Below are positions 11,338 to 22,892 of a stretch of 64,000 bases of DNA, piece by piece. The notes under the pieces were generated by a model. The model saw only the letters and a program-made list of their open reading frames with translations. It ran no database searches and was not told where the DNA came from. The DNA comes from Quillaja saponaria. Its lineage: Eukaryota; Streptophyta; Magnoliopsida; Fabales; Quillajaceae. Position 1 is the stretch's first letter. Every line of letters begins with the position of its first letter. Both the position numbers and the translations under genes were made by a program. The DNA is taken from positions 18,908,350-18,972,349 of the forward strand of contig CM055608.1 in the NCBI GenBank assembly GCA_029379385.1. Direction: 5' to 3'.

Positions 11338-12263
11338 TTTTTGTCTTTAATGAACTCACCTTCACCTCATTCGTCAACTCTATATGATAATATTATTTCT
11401 TTCAAGCATAAGTTCTATTACAAGTCATAGAGACTATAAATTAAATCTATTCCCTGTTTTTTTTTTTTTTTTTTTTTTGGATTTTGGAATTAGTCCTTGA
11501 ATTTAGAAAGAAGGCAGAAATAGAATAGGAAAGAGAAAGAGTTCACTTCAAATTTGAATGAAGAAAAAAAAAAATTAGTTTCCATTGCTTTGAAATATAT
11601 CAATTACTAAAATTCGAAGCAATTGCTTCCTTTCGCTGAATGCATGAAAGAGCCACTTCAAGTAATGAATATTATATTATTCACATTTCGAAACGAAAGA
11701 ATACTCTTTTTCTATCAAAATATCAAATATTTCAAAAAAAATCACTAGCTACCTCCAGTCTGAGAATAATTAAGAGAAATTTCCAAAAAATATTATGATG
11801 ATAAAAATGAGTGAAAAACCAAGATAGAAAAATTTTCATTTTAAGTGGTCCAATCATTTGGTAATTAGGGAGCACAAAAAGGGCTAAAAAGAAATGTCGA
11901 TTGACAAAACAAAAAAGGAGAGATAATTTAAAAAATAGAATCTATGTGTATCTAACGTATTAATTCCAGTAAAAAAAAAGAGAAATTCTTTATTCCGAAA
12001 TGTTTTGATATAGAAGATAAATCTTTTACCTTTTTTTCTCCTTATTTTGTTACGCATTAAAAAAATAAAATAAAATTTTGCAGACAAAAACAGTTTCTGT
12101 TTTATGATTATGACTCTTCTGTGTACATCTGTTTTGGCTCAAATGGGTGTCCAGAAAAAACTTCATTTAAGTTATGCTATAGAAAAAAGAAAGAAAAATG
12201 ATTTCATTTTTTCATTTTTTTAAAGAAAGCATTCATTCTTCATTTCATGTTTCATTTTTTTTT
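11338..12263. other. cemA-ycf4 spacer, plastid-derived
   Basis: AT-rich plastid spacer between cemA and ycf4, both on the minus strand, with poly-T at 11,459-11,478. No gene is supported. The minus-strand frame at 11,884-12,087 is low-complexity and not a known protein. Confidence 0.6.
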
Positions 12264-12764
12264 CCAAAATACTTCAATTGGTATACGCAAGAAATAGGCC
12301 AATTCGGTAGCTTTTTGTTCAATTTCTCGTGGAGTCAAATTATCATAAGTACGAGTCAAGGGAATGGCACCCTGTCCCCTAATTTCTATATAAAAGACAC
12401 GACGAGTATAAATACCTTCTTTAACTTCTATTCTGATAGACTGAATGTCTTTCATTAGGAAACATAGGAAAATGCGATGATTTTTTCTAGGAAATCCCCA
12501 ACAAAAAATCCAAACTATTCCCTCTTTTCCATCGAATCGATCATAACCACTACCTACATTCCATGAAATTGTGCACCACAAATAGGAGCTAATAAAAAGA
12601 CCTGCAATCCCATAGAAAGACATCACAAGTCCCCTGTGAAAGAAAAATGATTTGCTGAGATGGAAATAAAGATATCAAATTCTTACCAAGATAACTGGAA
12701 GTTCCAACCAATAAGAACCCTAATGAGCCTAAAAAAAGAATAAGGGCCTAGCAGAAATTACTTG
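12264..12764 (-). pseudogene. ycf4: ycf4 pseudogene (photosystem I assembly), 5' end lost
   Basis: Ycf4 is a thylakoid protein that assists photosystem I assembly. The open part at 12,252-12,626 has [46 protein letters not shown] and [19 protein letters not shown]. Further upstream, [17 protein letters not shown] is recognisable in another frame. The usual stop after IEVF is TGG for TGA (12,264-12,266), so the frame runs on into WKKK. About 20 N-terminal codons are replaced by 23S sequence from 12,765. Confidence 0.92.
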
Positions 12765-13760
12765 TTTTTTGAGACCCCGCAAGGGCAGAGAACCCATTAC
12801 TATCTCGGCTGTGCTACCGAAGGCTCTCGGGAAGTCAAAATAGGAGAGCACTCATCTTAGGGTGGGCATACTGCTTAGATGCTTTCAACAGTTATCCACT
12901 CCGCTCTTAGTTACCCTGCGTTTATTGTGCGCACGATAACTGGTACACTAGAGGTGTGTCCTTCCTGGTCCTCTTGTACTAGGGAAAGGTCCTCTCAAAT
13001 GCTCTAACGCCTACACCGGATATGGATCGAACTGTCTCACGACTATTCTGAACCCAACTCACGTACCGCTTTAATGGGCGAACAACCCAACCCTCAGAAC
13101 ATACTACAATCTCAGGTGGCGAAGAGCTAACATCGAGGTGCCATACTTTCCCGTCGATTTGAACTTTTAAGGAAGATCAGCTTCTTATCCCTAGAGTAAC
13201 TTTTATTCGTTTAACGAGCCCTTCCACTTGACACCATCAGGTCATTAAGGCTGAATTTTCTCCCTACTCGACGGGTGGGTCTTGCAGTCAAGCTCCCTTC
13301 TGCCTTTTCACTCAAGGGCCAATCTCTGTCTAGCTCGAGGAAACCTTTGCACTTATCCGTTATCTTTTGGGAGGTATGCCTTATAGAAATTGTCTACCTG
13401 AGACTGTCCCTTAGCCCGTAGGTCCTAGCATAAGGTTAGAATACTAGCTCTTCCAGAGTGATATCTCACTGATGGTTCGGGCCTCCTAGAAGGAGGCTTT
13501 CTTCATCTTCCACCTAAGCTGCACAGGAAAGGTCCAAAGCCAATCCCAGGGAACAATGAAGCTTCATAAAGTCTTTCTGTCTAGGTGAAAGTAGTCCGCA
13601 TCTTCACAAACATATCTATTTTACCAAGCTTCTTTTCGAGATAGTGCCCAGATCATTATGCCTTTCATGAGGGTCGAAACTTACCTGACAAGAGATTTTG
13701 CTACCTTAGAACCATTATATTTACGGCCGCCATTCGCCTGGGCTTCGGTCGCCGGCTCCC
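12765..13760 (-). pseudogene. rrn23: Second 23S rRNA fragment, plastid-derived
   Basis: On the minus strand this matches the 3' third of plastid 23S from GGGAGCCGGCGACCGAAGCC to the 23S-4.5S spacer (about 12,765-12,836 is spacer). It corresponds to about 1,890-2,850 of the first copy, in opposite orientation. The two differ at many places: this copy keeps the AAAGTTACTCTAGGGATAA segment that the first lacks and has its own transitions. It is therefore a separate piece of plastid DNA, not a recent duplicate of 46-2,778. Confidence 0.9.
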
Positions 13761-14654
13761 TTGAATATATATAATACAAATAAATAATCGAAATCTAATA
13801 GAAAATCCAGATAGAATTATAGATTTATATAATATAAATTTAATAAAAAATCGAAATAGAATTGAAATTTTTTAATTTATATATATATAATATAATTAAT
13901 AATAATAATCTACTTTATATATTGAATGATTTAATTGGATTTTTTAATTTATAATATTAGATTTATTTATTTATAAATCTTTATAAATATAAATTCTATT
14001 TCTATTAGAATATTATTCTAATATAATAATATAAGAATATTTTAATAAAAACTAATCTAATATTACAAATTAAAAATTCCATAATAAAAAGAAAATGAAA
14101 TATAAAATACTTTTTTTTAATTTCTTTCGAGGCCCCCCTTTTTTATGCAGCCTGGCTAGGTACATACCCGACTGGGCCTTTTTTGTTCCTATGAATCCTA
14201 GATAAAATAAGTTATTTGATCTGAAAAAATAAAAAATAAAAATAAAAATTGTGATTGAAACAAGATCCTATATTGATTACTAGAATATAGAATCCAAATG
14301 CCATTTTATTTTATTCTTTTTTTTTTTTTTTTTAAATTTACATTTAGGGTATTTTACTGGAATTAAAAAAAAAGAATAAAAAGAAAGAATGGAACTATGA
14401 ATTCTTTCACAATGCATTTTTATGTTATGACTTAAGTAGTTTTGTTGAAACGTATCCGTCAAAACACCTTTGAAAAAACAAAAAAAACTTGTTATTTAGT
14501 TATTTTCATGAGTCCTTCTTTTTGAATCTCATTAAGCCCCTACGCGCAACACTAGAATTTTAATAATTCTTTTAGAATCCTCTTTTCTTGATTATGACCA
14601 ATGATCCTATATTTCTTTTTTTGATTCATATTTTGATCAAAAACTTTATTTCTA
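13761..14654. other. AT-rich stretch of uncertain, probably plastid, origin
   Basis: About 900 bases between the second 23S fragment and the trnG intron. The first 360 are extremely AT-rich, with many ATATA runs. A GC-richer island (GCAGCCTGGCTAGGTACATA, 14,147-14,166) and a long T run (14,316-14,333) follow. The composition suits plastid spacer, but I cannot place it. No coding frame is convincing. Confidence 0.4.
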
Positions 14655-15354
14655 TTTCTTAAAAGGGTTTAATCCTTCACCTCTCACCAAATGATTCGAG
14701 GAAGAATATACATTCTCATAATTTGTATCCAAGAAGAGTCAATTAGAATTTGAAAAATCGGCTTATGAAATTACGAAACATAATTTTTTTTTTTTTTTGA
14801 ATAAGATTAGTAATTCCAATTTTTTTAGTATGAGTAAGGTATCTATGGATAAAGATATAGAAAGTTTATTTCTAATCGTAACTAAATCTTCAATTTTTTC
14901 ATTTGTATAGGAGAGATTGAAGCAAAATAGCTATTAAACGATTATTTTAGTTTACTAGAGACATCATTATTGTTTTAGCTCGATATAAGGATTCTCTCAA
15001 ATAGAAATAGAGAACAAAGTAACTAGAAATAAAAGGGTTGTTATAATCCTTCTCTTCTATAAGTATCATCTAAAAAGCTATTTGTTTTGAATGCATTCAG
15101 ACAGAAATGCTGACATAGATGTTATAGGTTGAATTTATTTATTATTATTTAATAATATAATAATCATTTTTGATTATTTAATGAAATTTTGTTCACGTCT
15201 TACATCTGTTAATTTATGCATCTTCCATAAAGGAGCGGAATGAAACCAAAGTTTCACGTTCGGTTTTGAATTAGAGATGTTCAGAATTTTAAATCAACAT
15301 CAACTATACCTAGCCTTCCAAGCTAACGATGGAGGTTCGATTCCCGCTACCTAT
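14655..15354 (+). pseudogene. trnG-UCC: trnG-UCC fragment: group II intron and 3' exon
   Basis: The intron part starts at AAAAGGGTTTAATCCTTCAC, as in the plastid trnG-UCC intron, and ends with a domain V/VI-like segment (GGAGCGGAATGAAACCAAAG, 15,233). The 3' exon is 15,309-15,354, with CTTCCAA (anticodon TCC at 15,317-15,319) and GGTTCGATTCCCGCTACC. The acceptor end is mutated (CTATT for CCGCT). I could not find the 23-nt 5' exon or the first intron bases upstream, so the gene is truncated. In plastids trnR-UCU and atpA come next; trnR is absent here. Confidence 0.85.
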
Positions 15355-15544
15355 TTATACTCTCTATTTTCTTATTCTTTATATAATATATTATAATTTA
15401 TATTTTTCTATATTTTAATAATTCTAAAAATAAATATTTATTATTATATACTATATATATATATATTATTCAAAAATGAATATTTATAGTAAAATAGAAT
15501 ATTAAAAAAATTCTAATATTCAAATGGAATGTTAGAATTACTCT

Positions 15545-18500
15545 CAACTAAGCCTTAAAATCCCAAACTAGTTGGGTTGGTTATATGAATCATTTTCCTT
15601 CATTCTCATCGATCCGAGACAACATTTTTCATTAATCCCTAGCACAGCCATATCTTTCTCGATGACTTCCCCCCATGTAAGTTTTGGTCTCCCCTTACCC
15701 CTTCTAACACCTGACATCTGAACCAAGTCACCTTGCTTAACTACTGCGTCCATTGGCCGACGTTGGATATGTCCAAACTAATGTAGGCGATTCTCCCTCA
15801 TTTTCTCCTCAATAGGTGCTACTTCCATCTTCTTACTAATCTCCTCATTTCTTATTCTATCCTTTCTTGTATGTCATGTCATCCATCTTAACATTCTTAT
15901 TTCGGCTACTCCCATCTTATGCGAATGTTGCTTTTTAACTGGCCAACATTCGGTACCATACAGCATAGTTGGTATCACTGCCGACTTATAAAATTTTCCT
16001 TTCAATCTATTCGGGGATTTTAGGATCACAAAAAACTCTCGAAACACTCCGGCACTTCACCTACCCTGCCTTGATCATATGGTTTACATCATGCTCAATT
16101 GCACCATCTTTTTGTATAAATGACCCTAAATACTTAAACACATCCTTTGTAGGGATTGTCTGATCTTCTAAAATTATTTCATTCGGGTCTCCTCTAGTTA
16201 CACTAAAATCGTACTCCATATATTCAGTTTTTGTCTGACTCAATCTAAGGCTTTTAGATTCTAACACGTTCCTTCACATTTCTAGTTTAGAATTTAAATC
16301 TTCCATAGTTTCGTCTACCAACATGATATCATCGGCAAACAATATGCACCATGGAGCCCTATCTTGAATATTATAGGTAAGTTCATCCATGACTAAAGCA
16401 AATAGGTAATGACTTAAGGATGAACCTTGGTGAATACCTATCGTGATTGGGAACTCTCCCGTCATACCATCTACGGTCCACACCCTAGCCACTACTCCTT
16501 CATACATATCTTTAATAACTTCTACATATTTAGTTGGGACCTTCTTCTTCTCGAGTACCCACCATAAGACTTGTCTTGGCACTTTATCATACGCTTTTTC
16601 TAAATCAATAAAGGCAATGTAAAGATCCTTTTTCTTTTCTCTATATTTCTTCATTAATCTCTTAAGTAAAAAAATAGCCTCCATTGTTGATCTTCCTAGC
16701 ATAAAGCCAAATTGATTCTCAGAAACTAGAGTCTCATTCCTAAGCCTATGCTCAATCACTATCTCCATAGTTTCATTATATGGCTAATAAGTTTTATTCC
16801 TTGATAATTTGAACAACTTTGAATATCTCCTTTATTCTTATAAATAAGGATCAACGTACTCTTTCTCCACTAATCCGGCATTTTCTTGGTTACTAAAATC
16901 TTGTTAAAAAGATTTGTAAGCTAAGTTACTCCAATATCTCCTAGACATCTCCAAACTTTTATTGGAATATCATCTGGGCCCATTGCCTTACCATTCTTCA
17001 TCTTATTCATAGCTTCTTTAACCTCTTGTGCTCTAATCTGATGAACAAATCGGCGGTTCGTATCATCAAATGTGTCATCAAGGTCTCAAAAATCACCCAT
17101 TGACTCTCCATTAAATAAAGTATGGAAATAAGTTTGCCATCTCTCATTAATCTTGTCTTCCTTAACTAAAACCCTATCAGCCTCATCCTTAATGCACTTA
17201 ATACGATTTAAGTCTTTAGTTCGTCTTTCCCTTTGCTTGGCAATCCTATAAATATCCTTCTTTCCATCCTTTGTCTCTAACTTTTGGTAAAGTCCTTCGC
17301 AAGCCTTGCCTCTGGCTTCCCTAACCGCTTTCTTAGCATCTTTTCTAGCTTTGTCTAAAACATTTATAATTATCTTCATTTCTATACTTGTGTAATCTTT
17401 TATAACACTATTTTTTAACTTTAATAGCTTGTTGAACTTCTTCATTCCACCACCATGTCTCTTTAGTCGGAGGTCCATGTCCTTTACTTTCTCCTAACAC
17501 CTCTCTAGCCGTATTCCTGATATGACTCGCCATCTCATCCCAAATCATATTAGGCTCACCCTCCACCTCCACCTCCACCCTCCAAGGGTCACCTTGTAAC
17601 ATTTTATCTTTAAAAAGAGCCATATTCCTTCAATTCAAATTCCACCGTCTAGTCTTAATACACTTATTACTTCATGCTTTTTCTTCCACCGCTTAAGACC
17701 AACATCCACAACTATCAGTTTGTGCTGAGACACTAAACACTAGCCAGGCATAACTTTACAATCCTTACAAACCGCTTTATCAACCTTCCTAGTCAGAACA
17801 AAATCTATTTGGCTCTTATTCGGCCCGCTACTAAAGGTGACTAAGTACGACTCTCGTTTCTTAAAAACGTGTTAGCTAAAATCAAGTCATACGCAATTGC
17901 AAAATCTAAAATAGACTCTCCACTTTCATTCCTAACTCTATAACCATATCCTCCATGTACGCTCTCAAAACCCTCATTAGTACTTCATACATGACCATTC
18001 AAATTAGCACAAATAAACAGTTTCTCACCTAACTATACTCCTTGGACTATCTCCTCTAAATCATCCCAAAAAGCCCTCTCAGTAGATTCTTCCAATCCTA
18101 TTTGTGGAGCATAGGCGCTAATGATATTAAAGGCCTCCTCGTCTATCATCAATTTCAGTAAAATTATTCTATCACTTTTCCTCTTGATTTCAACAACCTC
18201 GTCCTTTAAATTTCCCTCTATAATAATCGCCACTCCATTCCTATTTTTAGTCTTATTGGTATACCACATCTTGAATCCTGTTCTCTCTATCTCTCTAGCT
18301 TTTTCTCCTACCCACTTAGTTTCTTGCAAGCTCGTAGTATCTACAAGCTCTCTCAATTTACTAGTAAGAGTCCCTATGTTCCAAGTAGCTATGCAAATCT
18401 TATCCTGGACTGGCTTCTTTACCCGCACCCACCCTCGATGTGAGAACCCTTGCTCATTTTGCACCACACCTTGGTGCCGATGTGGCGCACCACTAAAGAT

Positions 18501-18661
18501 GTGACGACCCAACCCTTGGTCATTTCTCACTGACACCCGGGATCTGATGCAGAGCGTCACTAAGAGGGTTACGCCCCAACGAATATTCGGTAGAATTCAT
18601 CATAATAAGGTTTGACTAGTTATACGTTGGCCGTCAACCTATTACATATATATATATTTTT
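15545..18661 (-). mobile_element. RTE-type LINE inserted in plastid-derived DNA
   Basis: This is a non-LTR retrotransposon of about 3.1 kb on the minus strand, the usual RTE length. Its 3' end (AACTAGTTTGGGATTTTAAG then GCTTAGTTGAG) resembles the typical plant RTE tail. It lies between the trnG exon and the atpA 3' end. A possible target duplication is GAATTACTCT (15,535-15,544) and GAATTTACTCT (18,662-18,672), imperfect by one base. The right limit is uncertain by some tens of bases. The body codes for endonuclease and reverse transcriptase remnants. Confidence 0.85.
16061..18560 (-). pseudogene. RTE LINE ORF: endonuclease and reverse transcriptase, broken
   Basis: In order on the minus strand: an apurinic-type endonuclease (18,033-18,560) with ICIATWNIGTLT, LQETKWVGEKA and FNIISAYAPQIG; a linker rich in Lys (17,086-17,623); and reverse transcriptase (16,274-16,768) with ENQFGFMLGRSTMEAI, AFIDLEKAYDKVPR, GIHQGSSLS and the catalytic ILFADDIMLVDE. 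The C-terminal part (16,061-16,267) has DVFKYLGSFIQKDG. Stops and frameshifts separate these pieces, and part of the endonuclease centre is missing or shifted. It would have copied its own RNA at nicked chromosomal DNA; it is now inactive. Confidence 0.88.
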
Positions 18662-18774
18662 GAATTTACTCTAATTAGATTCATTTTAATTAATAATTTA
18701 ATAATTAATCTAATTAGATTTACCTTATTATAATAATAATACTATTATATTTATACTAAATGAATATGAGAGAG
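18662..18774. other. AT-rich trnR-atpA spacer remnant with inverted repeat
   Basis: A short AT-rich stretch between the LINE and atpA. CTAATTAGATT (from 18,671) reappears inverted as AATCTAATTAG (near 18,711), which gives a palindromic hairpin. Its position fits plastid spacer beyond the atpA 3' end. trnR-UCU is not found. Confidence 0.45.
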
Positions 18775-21700
18775 GCTACTTGGGATTGCTTGAGTAACTC
18801 GCGCAATAGTTGACCTCTTGCCAATTGATTTTGAGTAGTTTTATTGAGATCAGAAACAAATATTGCAAAAGCTTCTAATTCCGTGAATTGCTCCAATTCC
18901 AATTTTAATTTGCCAGCTACTTGTTTCATGGCTTTAATTTGAACTGCAGATCCAACTCTGGAAACGAAAATACTTACATTAATCGCGGGTCTGATTCCAG
19001 CATTGAATAGATCCCCCGATAAGAATATTTGGCTATCTGTAATGGAAATTTATTAATAGGAATATAAGTTGAAACATCTCCTGATTGGGTCTCAAGTGGC
19101 TTTTTCCAAAAGACGTGAATGCAAATAAAAAGCATCTCCCGGATAAGCTTCGTGACCCGGCGGTCTTCGTACTAGAAGAGACATTTGGCTATAAGCCTGT
19201 GCTTGTTTGGATGGATCGTCGTAAATGATTAAAATGGGCAGTTCACGGTACATAAAATATTCAGCTAGAGCTGCTCCTATATAAGGAGCGAGGTATTGTA
19301 ATGTAGCTAGAGAATCTATTGTTTCCACTACTACAATAGTGTATTCCACTGCTCCCCTTTCTTGTAAAGTAGTCACCACCTGAGCCATATAAAAGGCTTT
19401 TTGACCAATAGCTGCATAAACACATATTACATTTTGTCCTTGTTGTTGAGAATTGTATCTGTGGCTACTGCTGTTTTACCGGTTTGTCTATCCCTAATAA
19501 TTAATTATCGTTGACCATGTCCTATAGGGATCATCGAATCAATAGCAATAAGTCTTGTTTGAAGAGGCTCATATACACAATGTCTCGAAATAATACTAGG
19601 AGCGGGAGATTCAATTAACCTAGATTCAGAAGTTGAAATTTCTCCTCGATCATCAATAGGTTTAGTTAAGGCATTTATAACACGACCCAAATAAGATTCA
19701 CTTACTGGTATATGAGCAATTTGTCACACCCTGAAATAGAGATATGATTGGCCAGAGGAATGGGTAACTATACCCCCGTAACCTTGAATACTCAAGTACT
19801 GTGCATCTTTAACATATAAACACATTACAGTTACGACTACTAAAATATTACTGAATTAAAATAAAATCTGGACTCGATTACTAAACATAAAATGATTACT
19901 AAACATATCAGCAGGAGTTTCCCATAAGATGGAACATGCCCATAATGCATTTAAATAATATGTTTACAAAGTCAACAGTAATTCATAGTATCAGAATATA
20001 TATAAGGAGCAAGCTCCTAATAAAACATGAAAGCACCATGGTAAATTCAATATATATCTAACAACAATATATAACACCTAAAGTAACTGCAAGTGATATC
20101 CTTTATGCTCCAAGTGTGCAATTTCTGAGATATGCCTTATTGTAGCAGAGTCGATAGGTAGCAAATTCTATTATGGCGAACAGTGATTTCCTGGAAACAA
20201 CAAAGGAAGGAGTGAGCCATAAGGACTCAGTGAACAAACCATGTACCCTAACGGTACCAGCATCACACAACGCATAAATCATATCTTAAAATTGTATTTA
20301 AATTTACTTATGCATGTACGTAATTATAATTATCATATGATCGAATTCACGTAGTTCATGAATTTCAGCGTATCCATCAAGTCATACCATCAGATAACCA
20401 AATAAACATACAAATGACCAACGAGTAACTCAACCTTGCATAACAGTACCACCCCTTACCGGGCATTTATGCGCCCGCAAAACATATTAATCTCCATACA
20501 TAATCCGCACCACCGGGGCTGAGCACTCAACTTTTATTAAAACATTTATCAGAATCAGAATATTTCAAAATTTCCAATACATATATCCTAGGTGCACCTA
20601 GATCTCAATTTCGGAAGCAAAAATTATTTTTCAAAAGAAAATTTTAAATTGTTGGCCCTCATCAACCACAAACAATTTCAATCATTAACCATAATTTAAA
20701 TAGATCACTGAAATATTGTACTTAATTAGATTTCTATATAACTCATCTATTCACATATACATATAATTGCATATAAGAATCTGGCAACTAAAGTGCACAC
20801 AATTTACTCACAAGCCTTATGAACGAGATTTGTTAGTTCCTTTAGCCTGTTATGGTGTCGAAATATCATCGACACGCTCTGGAACTGTAAAAAATAAATT
20901 TCAGATGTCAATTTGTACGATCATGGTATAACTTGCTAGCTCCATAATTTACTTATTTTCTTATTATCGAATTAAACTTAATTTAATTATCTAAAGTTAA
21001 TCAAAAGCTAAAACTATTTATTCTCATTATAAATATCGTTCAGTTCTTATTATTATTTTTATTATTTTTACTTCTTTACTTTAGATTCATATATTCCTTA
21101 ACCTACTAATTATTCATACTTTAGTTTGCCTATAACAATTGGACTAATAAAATATTTACAAGGCTAATTTTAATACTCTTAAGTTGTTATATATATTGTT
21201 TGATTAAAAGTTTTTACTCCAATGTTCCATGTTTAAACTTTTTACATGTCACTCAAGCAAACAACTTAACTTAATTGAAATCTAACTATTTGCCTAACTA
21301 AATTCTAACATGCCTAAATTAGATAGGGTTCACGGCACAGGGAATTCCTACATTTTATCCCTCATTATGCTGTGGCCCAAAAGAGGTACAAACCTCTGCT
21401 TTTATATTCCAGTACAATCAGCCATGGATAGAAAAAAAGAAAAAACTAGCGGCCAAGCTACTACAGAATAGGGCCAGCATCTTAATGTCTTCTTTTCTAA
21501 CTTAAATATCTTATTACAGCTTTCTTTCCACCCCATTACCAAGCAATTCTCTAGCGCTATCACTCCCATTAAGTATAATCAACCATAATTTTATTCACTT
21601 GAACAATCAGCCAACTAAAACCATTTAATCCCCCATACAATTGTTGCAATAGAGAATGAAATGAAAAGGAAAATCTGCTTCACATGAAGGAGGAGTACCT

Positions 21701-22825
21701 AACGGTTTGCTGCCAAGCAGTGTAGGTGATTGTTAGAGATTACAAGGTTTAGCCAACAACTGTCCACGCACTGCCTTTCAATGTTCCTCTATCACAGCTC
21801 TAATTTATGACCTTGGATGGTAGCAAAACGGTGCACACCCAGCTAAAACAGACCTTACACCCTATACCCACGGCCACAAACAACTCACTGCACACGACAC
21901 ACTTAGTGCACCTACACCACAACCACTTCCCACAGGATGCTACCACCACCAGCCTTGATTTCTCTCAATCCTTAATCGCCTATTGCCCTATACAACAGGG
22001 GATATGATGGCTGCCAACTCTTCTCTTAAATCCTTCCTCAAAACCAAACATCCAAGACATAACAAGTACAAGAAAGGAGGATGCAATTCTTGGAATCCAT
22101 GAAGTCTCGGTGAAGCAAGAAAAGGGTGTAGGAATTTCTAGGTTCTCCAATGGTGGTGAAGGAAAAAGAAACAAGAGTATGGTCGGTCACCACCAAGAGA
22201 AAAATGAAAAGCAAATAAAAGTAATGAAAAGAGAGGCTAAATAAAATAATAGAAAAAAAAAATATGTGCCACAAGTTTACTTAGATATTTATATAATTAT
22301 ATATTCAATTATTATTTTATACTTGTAACATATTTACTAATTCCTCAATTGACACATTCTAAATGAATTAAACCCTACTTCATTCGATTTACCGTATAAT
22401 CGCAATACCCTTTTTTTTTTTTTTATCTATTTTATCGTTCATTCATTTAAATATTTAAATTTTATACTACTTTTTATTTACCTAATAACACATGTTACGT
22501 ACAACATTTTAATATGTATGTCGGTTTCTGGTTATTACACAATTCTTCCTGTTGCTTTTACAAAACTTCCTTCTTGTATCATTAAACCATCACCCATTAA
22601 TACAATACCAACTTTATTGGATTCCAAATTCAAAGCAATGCCTATTGTACCCTCTTCAAATTCTACTAATTTTCCTGCCATTACTTCATCAAGATCATAA
22701 ATACGAGCAATACCGTCACCTACTTGAAGTATGGTACTGGTATTTACAATCTTGACTTTTGTATTATATTGCTCAATACGTTAATGGATAATATTACTAA
22801 TTTCATCTGCCCGAATGGTTACCAT
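18775..22825 (-). pseudogene. atpA: atpA pseudogene (ATP synthase CF1 alpha), split by solo LTR
   Basis: The start at 22,825 gives MVTIRADEISNII, and the 5' third runs to KATGRI at 22,545. The sequence resumes at 19,721 with [43 protein letters not shown] and [10 protein letters not shown]. Then come [29 protein letters not shown] and [20 protein letters not shown]. The C-terminal side ([23 protein letters not shown]) ends near KQSQ at 18,775, so about 45 residues are lost. Small indels and stops are present, for example near 19,450 and 19,050. Removing 19,722-22,539 and one CAATT rejoins the frame exactly. Confidence 0.95.
19722..22539. mobile_element. Solo LTR of 2.8 kb inside atpA, TSD CAATT
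   Basis: The insert begins TGTCACACCCTGAAATAG and ends GGTTATTACA, so it has the TG...CA ends of an LTR. It is flanked by the 5-bp direct repeat CAATT (19,717-19,721 and 22,540-22,544), the target-site duplication of an LTR retrotransposon. It holds no gag or pol, so it is best read as one long LTR left after recombination between two LTRs. The family is not identified; the length and the TGTCACACC start recall long LTRs of Ty3/gypsy elements. Its reading frames (for example 21,807-22,007) look random. Confidence 0.85.
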
Positions 22826-22892
22826 GAGTGTTTATTAATTCTTTTTTAGAAAAATAAAAATAAAAATAAAAATAATGCTTACAGTGGAAGGA

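Noticed and set aside
12198..12458. Plus-strand 86-codon frame
   Set aside because: It is antisense to ycf4, which is recognised with confidence.
18121..18504. Plus-strand 127-codon frame
   Set aside because: It is antisense to the LINE endonuclease with clear motifs.
19722..22539. A host gene within the atpA insertion
   Set aside because: No frame exceeds 80 codons or shows known motifs, and the ends and target duplication are those of an LTR.
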